From: UBA5536 sp964592595
Lineage (GTDB): Bacteria > Bacteroidota > Bacteroidia > Bacteroidales > F082
DNA: 64,000 nt
Assembly: GCA_964592595.1 (NCBI GenBank)
Contig: CAZQFH010000001.1
Coordinates: forward strand, 1-64,000
Direction of reading: 5' to 3'
Positions 33,201 to 43,400 of this stretch are shown in pieces. The notes under the pieces are model-generated. The model made no database searches. It was not told the origin of the DNA and saw nothing but the letters and a program-made list of their open reading frames with translations. Position numbers and translations under genes: made by a program. Position 1 is the stretch's first letter, and each line of letters opens with the position of its first letter.

Positions 33201-34812
33201 AAAAGCTACCATAGCGCCTGTAATTAGCGATGAAGGTTTTATGACACATTATATTGCCGTAAAAGAGGATGTTACAATGGTAAAGGAGCTTTCAGAAAAT
33301 CTGCTTGAAAGTGAAAAACGTTACCGCGATATGTTTATCAACAGCCCCCTCCCGATGTGGATTTACGATGTGAATACCTTAAGGTTTGAGGAGGTAAATC
33401 AGGTAGCAATTACGCGCTATGGGTTTACAGAACAGGAGTTTAAATCGATGACGATAGAAGCTATCAGGCCCGAAGAAGACATTGATTTATTGCATGAAAA
33501 TATCTTGAAGGCAACAGAACAGTTTCAGGATAAACAGATTTGGCGACACAAAACTAAGGAGGGTAAGTTGATGGACGTTGAAATTATTTCGCATGCTGTT
33601 CCTTCGCCTCCCGGAAAAAACCTCAGGCTGGTGCTGGTTAACGATGTTACCGAAAAAATAAAGGCATCTAATACGCTCAAGGAGGCAAAAGCATTGGCTG
33701 AGGCAAGCGACAGGTTGAAAACCAATTTCCTGAACAATATTTCGCATGAGGTGCGCACGCCGCTCAACGGAATTATGGGTGCTGCCACGCTGATGAGTGA
33801 TACAGGAATGGATGAGGAAGAACTCAGCGAGTTGGTCGAAATTATTCAGGAAAGCTCCGACAGACTTATACAAACGATTACCGACTATATGGATATCTCG
33901 CTGCTTACTTCCCAAAACATGGAAGCTTACCGCAAGCGAATTGATGTGCGCCATATCCTGGATATGACAGCTGCCAAATACGAGCAAAAGTTTAAAAACA
34001 AAAACCTTGAGTTTAATATTGAAGCACAAGAGCTTGATTCGGCAATCACAATTCTTTCGGATGAAGAGCTGATTTCGAAGGCCTTGTTTCATTTGCTATC
34101 CAATGCTTACAAATTTACCAATCAAGGATCGGTTGTTCTGGGATGCAAAGCCCACCCAAACACCATAGAACTTTTTGTGGCTGATACCGGTATTGGAATT
34201 GCCAAAGAAAACCAGGAACGTATTTTTGAACATTTCACCCAGGAAGATCAAAGCAGCGTAAGGCGTTTCGAAGGCAGTGGACTGGGGCTTTCAATCGTAA
34301 ACGGTATTGCTAAGGTGCTTGGTGGTGAGGTTCGGCTGGAATCAGAAAAAGGAGAAGGCGCGCGGTTTAGTTTGTTTTTGCCTTTTGAAGGAGAAAAATC
34401 AACCGATGGCACAAAAACACCAGCTCTTATGGCACAGTCGCCGGTGGTGCTGATTGCTGAGGATGAAGATTCTAACTTTTATGTGCTGGAACTTTTATTG
34501 CGCCAGATGGATGTTTCGGCAGTAATCAGAGCCGCAAATGGTGTTGAAGCGGTTGAACTGGCCGAAAAACGCGATGATATTGGCCTGATTTTGATGGATA
34601 TTAAAATGCCCGAAATGGATGGCCTGGAAGCTACAAAACTTATCAAAGCTACAAAACCCAAGCTGCCCATTATTGCCATCACCGCTTTTGCCATGAGCGG
34701 CGATGAGCACCGCATCAAGGAGGTAGGTTGCGATGATTATATGTCAAAACCTATCTCGATGAAAAAGTTGATTGAGAAATTAAAGCAGTTTGGTCTTAAA
34801 CTGAAGGCCTAG
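30232..34812 (+). CDS. Hybrid histidine kinase: REC, eight PAS, HisKA, HATPase, REC
   Basis: This is a soluble sensor kinase of 1526 residues from ATG 30232; a TTG three codons upstream is rejected. Residues 1-120 are a receiver domain (acid pair Glu11/Asp12, phospho-acceptor Asp57, LTGS, and Lys in YVIKEN). About eight PAS units follow to residue 1140, beginning near ENSTDVLFLLDLELNYLYVSP; several have PAC ends such as MGVTRDITAKKQAEK. The dimerisation helix has NNISHEVRTPLNG (about 1166-1178), then an HATPase with ADTGIGIAKENQERIFE and GSGLGLSIVNGIAK. A C-terminal receiver (AEDEDSNFYV, LMDIKMPEMDG) completes it. Having a receiver at both ends suggests input from another kinase. It is the first gene of the eight-gene sensory block and has no membrane segment. 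Confidence 0.9.
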   Translation: MNQKLRILFAEDVPMDYQLALEIIKKEGILADSLLVETAEAFTQALKQFKPDIVISDYRMPQFDGLEALKIAHTFDEHMPFIILTGSRNEEIAVSCMREGADDYVIKENMKRLPFAVMEAYKHSQIQREKDVYLSELQEKDTLFQMITENSTDVLFLLDLELNYLYVSPAVQRLNGYTVEETMKQHISDILTPESQQIIQQVFQEEFEKELNSKNPPDHTRIIAFTEYNSNGEVIWVESSLRFVHNEDGKPIGIMGVTRDITAKKQAEKSVQDSEALLNYSQQIAQMGSWELDLKSKYVYWSENNFRLMGLSPNSLEPNLDYFYSCVYPEDLNRVKATLEQLQDKKKPISYTFRIVWPDGQIRWLRNEVVPFFEQDELTKLKGVNLDITDRKQDQQQLLDADIRLKLALEASNQGLYDQYVQTDEIIVNDYYATMLGYNPEEFKETSDFWLSRIHPDDKMEVAKAYHDYLDGKTTEYRSEFRQKTKTGSWKWTLSMGKIVEYDAAGKPFRMLGTHIDIDRTKSNEIKLEEANNYLELLIDSINAPIIEWDHNRLITRFNKAAEKLTGIKVKDAVGSSISEFFKQAITPKLDELIDRVLNKGGALDGEKIIIRAKNGTQKSLLWHSTNLYEQHSNKLKATIAIGYDITELLLTRDNLNQSEERFKQIFENAPIGLISFDEKLVVQDLNSRFAAIIGARLEKLRGLDMQTLPHEGLHEALKAVSEGQLSTYQGDYKAFTTGKQSYVKAIFAPLFSAKNKVIGGIGIVEDISEQIRAQEHLKESEESFSKMFYSSPVAKTLIALKDFTILDANDAWSRFTGFTREMALGKKIADLKILDTAVIMEIINEQKKLNAVYQSELTITDRTGEEKTGLLSAESFNRAGKDYLMLAILDITERKLSEIELMKLTRAVEQSPVSIVITDLDGTVEYVNPRVTEVTGYLPYELIGHNPRVFSSGEKPAEDYIQMYKTLQNGQVWSGEFHNRKKDGTLFWEKATIAPVISDEGFMTHYIAVKEDVTMVKELSENLLESEKRYRDMFINSPLPMWIYDVNTLRFEEVNQVAITRYGFTEQEFKSMTIEAIRPEEDIDLLHENILKATEQFQDKQIWRHKTKEGKLMDVEIISHAVPSPPGKNLRLVLVNDVTEKIKASNTLKEAKALAEASDRLKTNFLNNISHEVRTPLNGIMGAATLMSDTGMDEEELSELVEIIQESSDRLIQTITDYMDISLLTSQNMEAYRKRIDVRHILDMTAAKYEQKFKNKNLEFNIEAQELDSAITILSDEELISKALFHLLSNAYKFTNQGSVVLGCKAHPNTIELFVADTGIGIAKENQERIFEHFTQEDQSSVRRFEGSGLGLSIVNGIAKVLGGEVRLESEKGEGARFSLFLPFEGEKSTDGTKTPALMAQSPVVLIAEDEDSNFYVLELLLRQMDVSAVIRAANGVEAVELAEKRDDIGLILMDIKMPEMDGLEATKLIKATKPKLPIIAITAFAMSGDEHRIKEVGCDDYMSKPISMKKLIEKLKQFGLKLKA

Positions 34813-34858
34813 TATCTGGAAATTAGTTAAGGGAATTTATAAATGCGATAGAAGCGAT

Positions 34859-37156
34859 ATGATGAAACCAAATAATTTAAAACCACATGCAGAAAACGTT
34901 GAACGAGATGCAAAACTACTGCACGCTCTGTTTGACCACCATCAGGATGCATTCCTTTTTATAGATGAAAATTATCGTGTTCAGTTTTTTAATGCTGTTG
35001 CGCAGAAAAGGGCCTTTTTTTATCAACAAAGAGAGATTAAAACAGGTGACGACATACATAATTTTGTTTTAGATGCTGACCGGGTAAGCTTTGATGAGTA
35101 CTTTTCTAAAGCCCTTCATGGCGAAACGCAGACTGTTATTAAACGTTATGAGGTGGAAGGACGGAATTTTGACCTGCAATTTGTTTTTCAGAGTATAGGT
35201 CATCACAAGGACTTAAAGGGCGTATTTTTTCATGTACGTGATGTTACTGCTGATCAAGAACTTATCAGAATTAAGAATCAAACCGAAGCTGCCTTGCGCG
35301 AAAGTGAACAACGTTACAAAATGCTTGTCGAGCGCGCTTTTGATGCCATTTACCTGATCCGAAACTATAATTTTGAATATGTGAACAAGCACTACGAAGC
35401 GCTTACGGGATACACTTCCGAGGAGGTGACTCATCCTGACTTTGACATTAATAGTATCCTCACAGAAAAAAGTAAGCGGGTGATGGACGAACGTTTTGAG
35501 GCCCGCAAAAGAGGCGAAACCTTGCCGTCAAATTATGAGTTTCAGGTAAAAAGAAAAGATGGTAAAGTGGTTGATGTTGAAATTTCGACGGCTTCGCTGC
35601 AAACAGATGGTGATGTGCTGGTATTGGGAATTATGCGGGATATTTCGGACAGGATTGATGCGCGCAAGGCATTGCAGCGCGAAAAAGCATACTTTAAGCA
35701 CCTGTTCCAAAGCTTGCCGTTTGGCGTAGTAGTGCTCAACAACAAAGATATGGTGCTGGATTGTAATCCCGGATTCCTGAAAATGTTTGGCTACGAAAAA
35801 AATGAAGTCATTAATAAGCTTATAAATGATATTATCGTTCCTGATTTTTTAAAAGACGAAGGAAACTACCTTACAACGGATGTTGCTTCGGGTAAGGTGA
35901 TAGCTTCAGAAACCATACGTAAAACAGCTGATGGTAAGTTGTTGCAGGTTTCTATCAACGGACAACCGGTTAAGCTGCCGGATGGGAATAAGATCATTTT
36001 TGGGACCTATCAGGATATCTCTGACAGGAAAAAAACAGAGCAAGCCCTTACACAGGAACGTGAACTGATGACTGCGCTGATGGATACCATTCCGGATACC
36101 ATTTACTTTAAAGACACAGGCAGTAATTTTTTACGGGTAAACAGGGCGCAGCTGGAGGCTTTGGGTGTTCAAAAGCAAGAAGAAGCTATTGGCAAGTCTG
36201 ATTTCGACTTTTTCGATCACGAGCATGCGCTAAGGGCTTTTGAGCAAGAACGCGCTGTGATGTCGCATGATAAACCCTTGATTAATCACATTGAAAAGGT
36301 GGAAACCTCAAGCGGCATCCATTGGTTTTCGGCTACAAAAGTACCTTTGAAAAATACTCATGGTGAAATTATTGGGCTGGCTGGTATTTCGCGCGATATT
36401 TCTGAGATGAAGCAAATGGAGGAGGTGTTGCTAAAAAATGAAAAACATCTCCGCGAGCTTAATGCCGAAAAGGACAAGCTCTTCTCCATCATTGCCCACG
36501 ACCTGCGCTCACCTTTTAACTCCTTTATCATGCTGTCCGAAATGTTTGCTGATGAGGAGTATAACCTTAGTCTTGATGAGATGCGTAAAATGGCTCAATC
36601 CATGCACAAATCGGCTTCCAATCTTTCTGATTTGCTCGATAACCTGCTCGACTGGTCGCGGTTGCAGCGCGATCTTTTTAAAACAGAAAAATCAAGGATT
36701 AAGCTTCATCTCCTTATTGATGAAGCCCTTGATGCGATGAGCGAGCTGATTGAACAAAAAAAATTGAGCGTACAACAGGATATCCCGAAAAACTTTAAGC
36801 TAATTGCCGATAATCGGATGCTCTCAAGTATCATCAGAAACCTGTTGTCGAATGCTGTAAAATTCACGCCATCGGGTGGATCAATTTGGATTAGTGCCGG
36901 AGCAGATGCAACAGAATCCTGTATTACAGTGAAGGATAGTGGTATCGGAATGCCCGAAAAGATCAGATCCAAATTATTTCAGATTGATGGTAAAGTAGGT
37001 CGCAAAGGTACTGATGGTGAGCCTACTTCAGGATTGGGCCTGATTTTGGTAAAAGAGTTTGTTGACAAGCATCAGGGCAGGATAGAGATTGAATCAGAAG
37101 AGCATGCCGGCAGCAGTTTCAAAATAATTATTCCTCAGTTTGAAACGGAGGACTAG
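34859..37156 (+). CDS. Histidine kinase: four PAS, HisKA, HATPase (no receiver)
   Basis: This is a 765-residue soluble kinase; the start is one of two adjacent ATG codons (34859 or 34862). Four PAS units begin near residues 20 (HHQDAFLFIDENYRVQFFN), 155 (AFDAIYLIRNYNFEYVN), 280 (LPFGVVVLNNKDMVLDCNP) and 405 (DTIPDTIYFKDTGSNFLRV). The phospho-acceptor helix reads KDKLFSIIAHDLRSPFNS (about 535-552), a different H-box from the hybrid upstream. The HATPase has DSGIGMPEKIRSKLF and TSGLGLILVKEFVDKHQG. There is no receiver and no transmembrane helix. It lies 46 bp after the first kinase gene, and the next starts 36 bp later. It may phosphorylate the receivers of neighbouring hybrids; this is inference. 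Confidence 0.9.
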   Translation: MMKPNNLKPHAENVERDAKLLHALFDHHQDAFLFIDENYRVQFFNAVAQKRAFFYQQREIKTGDDIHNFVLDADRVSFDEYFSKALHGETQTVIKRYEVEGRNFDLQFVFQSIGHHKDLKGVFFHVRDVTADQELIRIKNQTEAALRESEQRYKMLVERAFDAIYLIRNYNFEYVNKHYEALTGYTSEEVTHPDFDINSILTEKSKRVMDERFEARKRGETLPSNYEFQVKRKDGKVVDVEISTASLQTDGDVLVLGIMRDISDRIDARKALQREKAYFKHLFQSLPFGVVVLNNKDMVLDCNPGFLKMFGYEKNEVINKLINDIIVPDFLKDEGNYLTTDVASGKVIASETIRKTADGKLLQVSINGQPVKLPDGNKIIFGTYQDISDRKKTEQALTQERELMTALMDTIPDTIYFKDTGSNFLRVNRAQLEALGVQKQEEAIGKSDFDFFDHEHALRAFEQERAVMSHDKPLINHIEKVETSSGIHWFSATKVPLKNTHGEIIGLAGISRDISEMKQMEEVLLKNEKHLRELNAEKDKLFSIIAHDLRSPFNSFIMLSEMFADEEYNLSLDEMRKMAQSMHKSASNLSDLLDNLLDWSRLQRDLFKTEKSRIKLHLLIDEALDAMSELIEQKKLSVQQDIPKNFKLIADNRMLSSIIRNLLSNAVKFTPSGGSIWISAGADATESCITVKDSGIGMPEKIRSKLFQIDGKVGRKGTDGEPTSGLGLILVKEFVDKHQGRIEIESEEHAGSSFKIIIPQFETED

Positions 37157-37192
37157 CTTTTGCATTTTAATTTTTACAATGAAAAAAGCAAG

Positions 37193-40100
37193 ATGAAAAC
37201 ACTAAATAAATGCCATTATTGGCTATTTACAATACTTGCGTTGCTTATGCTGGCAGGTATAAGGCTGCTGGCAGCAGAAAATCCTGAGCAGGTGCTTCGC
37301 GTAAAAGGCGATAAATATTATCCGCCATTCGAATTTATCAATGATAAAGGCGAGCCGGATGGTTTTAATGTGGAATTGTTTAAAAAAATAGCTGAAGATC
37401 TGAACCTGAACTATACAATCGAGTTGGGCTATTGGGCTGATGTTCGTGAGGAACTGGAAAATCAGCAAGTGGACCTCTTGCTTGGGGTTTTAAAATCAGA
37501 CAAAAGAGCCGAAAAACTGACTTTTGGATTACCGTTTAGCATGATGACCTACGACATTTTTGCTGGTAAAAATGCTAACTACAAAAACCTCGAATCATTG
37601 CGAGGAAAACAAATCGTTGTGCAGCGTGGCGATTATATGCATGATTTTCTGCAAGCCTCGGCTATTGCAAGCCAGTTGATATTAGCAAAGGATCAATTTG
37701 AAGCACTTCAGTATATTCAGCAGGGGCTTTATGATGCCGCCGTTATCGGAAGTTTTCAGGCAGCACATCTGATAGAGAAATACAAGCTAAATAATATCAA
37801 ACCACAATTAGCGAATATACAAGCTGTGCCCTATGCAATGGCAACAAAAAAGGGTAATGATACACTAATTTGGATGCTCAATGCAGCCCTCTACAACCTA
37901 AAGGAAAATGGGACATATGATCAGCTTTATAACAAATGGTTTGCAGTTTATGAGCGAAAAAGCTTTCTTAATGATAACCTGGGCTGGTTTGTTGGTTTAG
38001 TTGCCTTTGTTTTGGTTTTGATTGCTTTTTTAATTTTGCTTAGGAATCGGGTAACACTCATCACAGAATACCTCAAGGCCAGCAAAGAACAATACCAGAT
38101 TCTGATTCAAAATCAGGAAGATTTTATCTTAAAACTAACGCCAAACGGAGCCTTATTGTATACTAGTCCCAGCTTTTGTAAGCTGATGGATAAATCAGAA
38201 AAAGAACTTTACCACCTTGCAATTGGCCAAATTTTGGGTAATGAAGTATCGGAGAATTTTACTCAAAGCATCGCGCAACTTAATCAGCATACCACCAATA
38301 TTGAAACGGAATTACCTCTTCAGCTAAAGGATAAATTTTACTGGATAAACTGGCGATTTACAGGGCTTTATTACGGGAAGAATCTGTTGCATGAAGTGCT
38401 GGTTGTTGGCAGGGATGTAACGAAGAATAAAAAATACGAACAAGAGCTTCAGGTCAGCGAAAGTCGGTTTAGTCAGGTGCTCGAAACCATCCCCAATATT
38501 GCCGTTCAGGGGTATTATGCTGATGGCACAGTACGCTACTGGAACAAGGCTTCTGAAGTGCTTTATGGCTATGCACATGACGAGGCTATCGGACGCACTT
38601 TGTATGAGTTAATTATTCCGGAGCAAACCGTAGAAGCTGTGAAAAAGGATGTAAAAAAAATGATCGATCAGGGAGCTGGTTTACCATCACAAGAACTTGA
38701 GCTCAAACGAAAAAATGGCCAAATGGTGAAGGTTTATTCCAGCCACACGGTTGTCATTTTACCTAATGGCCAGCGCGAACTTTTTTGCGTAGATCTTGAT
38801 CTTACCGAAATCAAACGCGCACAACTTATTCAGCAAGTGTTATTTAATGTTACTAATGCCGTGCATATCAACACTAATATCGAAGAATTAATCGATATTA
38901 TCCACCATGAATTGAGCAAGCTGATGGATTGCTCAAACCTTTACATTGCTTTTTATGATGCTCAAAATAACGAGCTTTCTACTTATGATCAGAACGATGA
39001 TATTGAATCAATCCCGGTTTGGCCGGCTGAAGGCTCGTTAACCGGAATGGTCGTAAAGCAGCGCAGATCTTTATTAATTACTGATAAAGAGTTCAATCAA
39101 ATGGTTAAGCAAGGGCTTGTAGAATTAGTTGGAACGCCTTCGGCCGTTTGGCTTGGGGTGCCGCTTATCGCAGGCGACGAAGTGCTTGGGGCTGTTGTAG
39201 TGCAGAGCTTTGAACATTCGGATGCATACGATCAGCGAACTGTTAGTTTGATGGAGTTCGTGTCGCGCCAGATAAGTTTGGCAATTCAACGTCAGCGTAA
39301 CCTTTTGAACCTGATCGAAGCAAAGCGAAAAGCCGAACAAAGTGATCAGCTCAAATCGGCTTTTCTGAATAATTTGTCACACGAAATCCGCACGCCATTG
39401 AATGGGATAGTAGGGTTAGCTTCAATGTTTGATGCCAAAGAAACAACGGCTGAAGAACGTCTGGTCTTTGGCGAAGTAATTGCTGATAACAGTCAGCAAC
39501 TAACCGGTATTATTGATGATATTGTGCATATGTCGGCCATTGAAACAGAACAGGTTGAGATGTATTATGCGGATGTGAACCTGTATCAGCTGTTGTATGA
39601 AATGGAGGGCTTGTTTATGCTCAGCAGCCATAATAAGGATGTAGTACTTTTGTCGGATTTCCCTCCCGAAGATCATGTGCCCATCATCAATACCGACGAG
39701 GGAAAAATAAGAAAAATCGTGAATGTACTTCTTGATAACGCATTGAAATACACCGAGAAAGGAAAAGTAAAACTGAGCTGGAGATTAGAAGGCAAACAAT
39801 TACAAATCACTGTTGAGGATACCGGAATTGGTATTGATCCTTCCGACCATGAAAGAATATTTGAACGTTTTCAGAAAATTGAAAATCAAACAAAAAAATT
39901 ATACAGGGGAAATGGCCTCGGACTTTCTATTGCCAGGGCGTATGCCAGACTTTTGGGAGGCGATATCAGTGTGGCTTCCGAGCTAAACAATGGTGCTGTT
40001 TTCACTGTGCAATTACCTGTAAATATCACATCACTCCCCCCAAAATATCAAACAATGAACGAGAACAAAGAAAAATCGTACAAAATTCGAGTACTCATCG

Positions 40101-40450
40101 TGGAAGATGAGTTCTCTAATTTGCATTTTATTAAATCGTCGCTCAAAGATCCAAGCTTTGAATTAACTACCGCCACAAATGGCAGTGAGGCAGTATCGCT
40201 TTTTGAACAAAAACCTGATTTCGACCTCATCCTGATGGATTTGAAATTGCCTTTGTTGAGTGGTTACGACGCCACACGCAAAATTAAAGCCATCAATAAG
40301 GATGTGCCAGTGATTGCTATCACTGCTTATGCCCTAAGAGGTGATAAAGAGAAAGCCTACAATGCAGGTTGCGATGCTTACCTCGCCAAACCGTTTGTAA
40401 GAGAAGAACTCCTTACCCTTATCGAACGTTTCGTGGCTATAAAAATCTAA
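37193..40450 (+). CDS. Hybrid histidine kinase with periplasmic solute-binding sensor, PAS, GAF and receiver
   Basis: This protein has 1085 residues from ATG 37193 (MKTLNKCHYWLFTILALL); the longer TTG reading from 37160 would bury the signal peptide. After the signal comes a family-3 solute-binding (SBP_bac_3) domain, about residues 35-265 (GDKYYPPFEFINDKGEPDGF). One membrane helix follows at about 272-292, then two PAS domains (about 310-420 and 430-545) and a GAF domain (about 550-705). The HisKA has NNLSHEIRTPLNG, the HATPase DTGIGIDPSDHERIFER and GNGLGLSIARAYA, and the C-terminal receiver VEDEFSNLHF and LMDLKLPLLSG. The solute-binding domain suggests sensing of an amino acid or similar small ligand in the periplasm. 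It is the third gene of the block. Confidence 0.9.
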   Translation: MKTLNKCHYWLFTILALLMLAGIRLLAAENPEQVLRVKGDKYYPPFEFINDKGEPDGFNVELFKKIAEDLNLNYTIELGYWADVREELENQQVDLLLGVLKSDKRAEKLTFGLPFSMMTYDIFAGKNANYKNLESLRGKQIVVQRGDYMHDFLQASAIASQLILAKDQFEALQYIQQGLYDAAVIGSFQAAHLIEKYKLNNIKPQLANIQAVPYAMATKKGNDTLIWMLNAALYNLKENGTYDQLYNKWFAVYERKSFLNDNLGWFVGLVAFVLVLIAFLILLRNRVTLITEYLKASKEQYQILIQNQEDFILKLTPNGALLYTSPSFCKLMDKSEKELYHLAIGQILGNEVSENFTQSIAQLNQHTTNIETELPLQLKDKFYWINWRFTGLYYGKNLLHEVLVVGRDVTKNKKYEQELQVSESRFSQVLETIPNIAVQGYYADGTVRYWNKASEVLYGYAHDEAIGRTLYELIIPEQTVEAVKKDVKKMIDQGAGLPSQELELKRKNGQMVKVYSSHTVVILPNGQRELFCVDLDLTEIKRAQLIQQVLFNVTNAVHINTNIEELIDIIHHELSKLMDCSNLYIAFYDAQNNELSTYDQNDDIESIPVWPAEGSLTGMVVKQRRSLLITDKEFNQMVKQGLVELVGTPSAVWLGVPLIAGDEVLGAVVVQSFEHSDAYDQRTVSLMEFVSRQISLAIQRQRNLLNLIEAKRKAEQSDQLKSAFLNNLSHEIRTPLNGIVGLASMFDAKETTAEERLVFGEVIADNSQQLTGIIDDIVHMSAIETEQVEMYYADVNLYQLLYEMEGLFMLSSHNKDVVLLSDFPPEDHVPIINTDEGKIRKIVNVLLDNALKYTEKGKVKLSWRLEGKQLQITVEDTGIGIDPSDHERIFERFQKIENQTKKLYRGNGLGLSIARAYARLLGGDISVASELNNGAVFTVQLPVNITSLPPKYQTMNENKEKSYKIRVLIVEDEFSNLHFIKSSLKDPSFELTTATNGSEAVSLFEQKPDFDLILMDLKLPLLSGYDATRKIKAINKDVPVIAITAYALRGDKEKAYNAGCDAYLAKPFVREELLTLIERFVAIKI

Positions 40451-40479
40451 CCTGTCTATCATCTTTAACTAACAGCGCT

Positions 40480-43400
40480 ATGCATCTTACCGAACCAAAT
40501 AAAGCCAACAGTGCAGCGGGTTTTTCCTTTGCTAACAGGGTAAATTTTCTGTCGGTACTCATGATTGTTACCAGCTCACTCATGATTGTGCTCAACTTGT
40601 ATAATGCTACTTATCAAAATGCAATAGGTGCAGGTTTGTATTTTTTGTTGGTCATTATTTTGCTCCTTGATTATCACTTTAAGGCAAATTTTGTTCGCTG
40701 GGCTTGGCTTTTCTTGTTACTTACAGCTATAACAAGCCTCTATCTTTTTTATCAGAGAGGCACGGCAGGAATGGGCGTGTTCTGGTCGTTGATTGTGCCA
40801 TTATTGGTTTTTACCGTTACAACTCCCAAAAAAGGGCTGCAGGCAATGTTGGTTTTTGTGCTAGCAATGTTTCTTTTGTTTTTCGTAAAAAGGCATTTCG
40901 CAGCGGGTGAGCAATTACCATTCAGTGGTTTCATAACGCTGATGTCAATTTTGATAACCATGGTTGGCTTTCTTTATGTGCTCAACAAAAGCCGGTTATC
41001 AGCCGAGCAAATGGCATGGAGTAAACATAAAAAACTGAATGAGTTGTTGAATCACCTTTCGCAGGGGCTGGCAATGATCGATCTGGACATGCGTGTTACA
41101 GAGGTGAATGACAAACTTATGGAGTGGTTTCCAAATATTAAAATTTCGGATAAACCATTTTGCTTTACTTGTCTTGACCTTGAAGCCCATGCTGAAATTT
41201 GTGAAGATTGCCAGATGAAGAAAGCGCTTGAAACTGGTAAAACGCAGGAACGAATAAAGTTAAAAAAGACAGTTACTGGTATTCGTTTATTTAAAATCAC
41301 TGCCACACCGGTCAAGAATCAATCCGGTGATACTATTGCCTTTATCGAGTCGTTGGAAGATATCACCGAGTTGCGAAAAATGGAAACACTGGCACGTGAA
41401 AATGAAAGTCGCTTCAGAACTTTATTCGAACAACTGCCAGGCATTGCCGTGCAAGGATACAATCGTGAGGGGCGTGTGTTGTACTGGAACAAAGCAAGTG
41501 AAAAAATGTATGGCTACACTGATGCTGAAGCTATTGGCAAGCGCATTGACGAATTGATAGTACCCCCTGATCAGGTGGATTATGTTTATAGATCTATCAG
41601 TGAATGGTTCGAAAATGCAACGCCCGAAAATGCTTTGGAGTTGGAACTGAAACATAAAGATGGCCATAAAATTAATACGCTAACCAATAATATCCTTTTG
41701 CCTAACAGCCGCGGCGAGTTGGAACTGTTTAGCATGGATATCGACCTTACCGAAAGACTGAAAGTAGAGGAAGCCTTGCGTTTGAGCGATCAAATTGTTA
41801 ATCGTGCACTCGATATGCTTTGCGTTGCTGGTTTTGATGGATATTTTAAAACACTTAACCCTGCATGGTCGAAGGTGTTAGGCTGGTCAACGGAAGAGTT
41901 GCTTGCCCGGCCCTGGAACGATTTTGTCCATCCCGATGACCTTGAAGCTACCAATGCAGTGAAGGCAACACTCGTAAATGGCGAAATGGCTTATCAGTTT
42001 ATAAACAGGTACATCTGCAAAGATGGATCAATAAAATGGCTTTCCTGGAACTCGTTTCCTATTGCCGAACAAGGTATTATGATAGGTGTTGCCCGCGATA
42101 TCACCAAGCTAAAAGAGATTGAGGATCAATTGCGCGAAAGTGAAGCGCGTTTGGCTGGTTTTGTGGACGATTTGCCTGGATTTGTGTATCGCTGTAAGAA
42201 TGACGAAAACTGGACAATGGAATTTATGAGCTCAGGATGCAAGGCAATCACAGGTTATGAGGCAGATGATTTTATTGCTAACAACAAGCTTACTTACAAC
42301 GATTTAATTTGCCCGGAATGGCAGGAAGAAGTCAGGGCAAAGTGGGAAGTGGCCATTCAAAACAAACAATTTTGCGAGCTGGAATATAAAATCTGCCATG
42401 CCAATGGGAGTCCACGCTGGTTTTGGGAACGCGGACATGCCATGTATAATGAGCAGGGTGCCGTGGAATATCTGGACGGTTTTATCATGGATATCACCGA
42501 GCGCAGAAATGCTGAGGCCGCTCTGCACGAAAGCCAGCAAAAACTCAAAGCCATTTTTGATGGAGCTAATATTGGCATTTCAATAACCGATATCAATGGA
42601 AAATTCGTGATGGCTAATGATTGGTGGCTCAATTTTTTAGGCTATTCCCAGGATGAGATGCTTCCCTTAACAAATCTTGAAATCACTTTTACAGATGATC
42701 GCGCTGAAAGTATAGCGATGAAGCAGAAAATACTCCATGGTGAAATTGACCACTACAGGCTCCAAAAGCGTTATGTAACAAAGGACAAAAGCATCGTGTG
42801 GGGTGATTTATCTGTTTCGACAATTCAGGATGAGCAGGGCAAACCCTATTTGTTTGCCGGAATGGTAATAGATATCACCGCTCAGATAAGGAACCAGGAA
42901 GCGCTTAAAAAAAGTGAGGCACGTTATCGACTCATTACCGAAAATTCTACTGATGTGATCTGGGTGATGGATATTGAATCAAGAAAATTCGGCTATATCA
43001 GCCCATCTATCGAGCAACTTAGGGGATACACGGTATCTGAGGCAATGAAGCAAGATTTGAACGAATCTGTTGCTCCGGAATCTATTCCGCTTGTCGAAGA
43101 ACAGCTTGCCAATGGATTAAAACGCTTTTTGCAGGGCGAAAGCAGACCTTTGGAGCCTTTTCTTACTGAGATTATGCAGCCTTGCAAAGATGGCCGGCTG
43201 ATTTGGGTGGAGGTTTCAACTACTTTCAGGCGTAATCAGGATGGCCGGCTGGAAGTGGTTGGGATAAGCCGCAATATTGAGGAACGCAAAAGAATGGAAA
43301 TAGAATTGCTTAATGCAAAAGAAAAATTGGAGCTATCGAATATTACCAAAGACAAATTCTTTTCAATTATTGCACATGATTTGCGCAGTCCGTTCAGTGG

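Noticed and set aside
33487..34092. Antisense frame of 201 codons in the first hybrid kinase
   Set aside because: It lies opposite the conserved HisKA-HATPase part of the real gene and has no recognisable motif.
40369..40479. Upstream extension of the kinase gene at 40.5 kb
   Set aside because: It overlaps the receiver domain of the preceding gene. The ATG at 40480 is followed directly by the membrane-sensor part.
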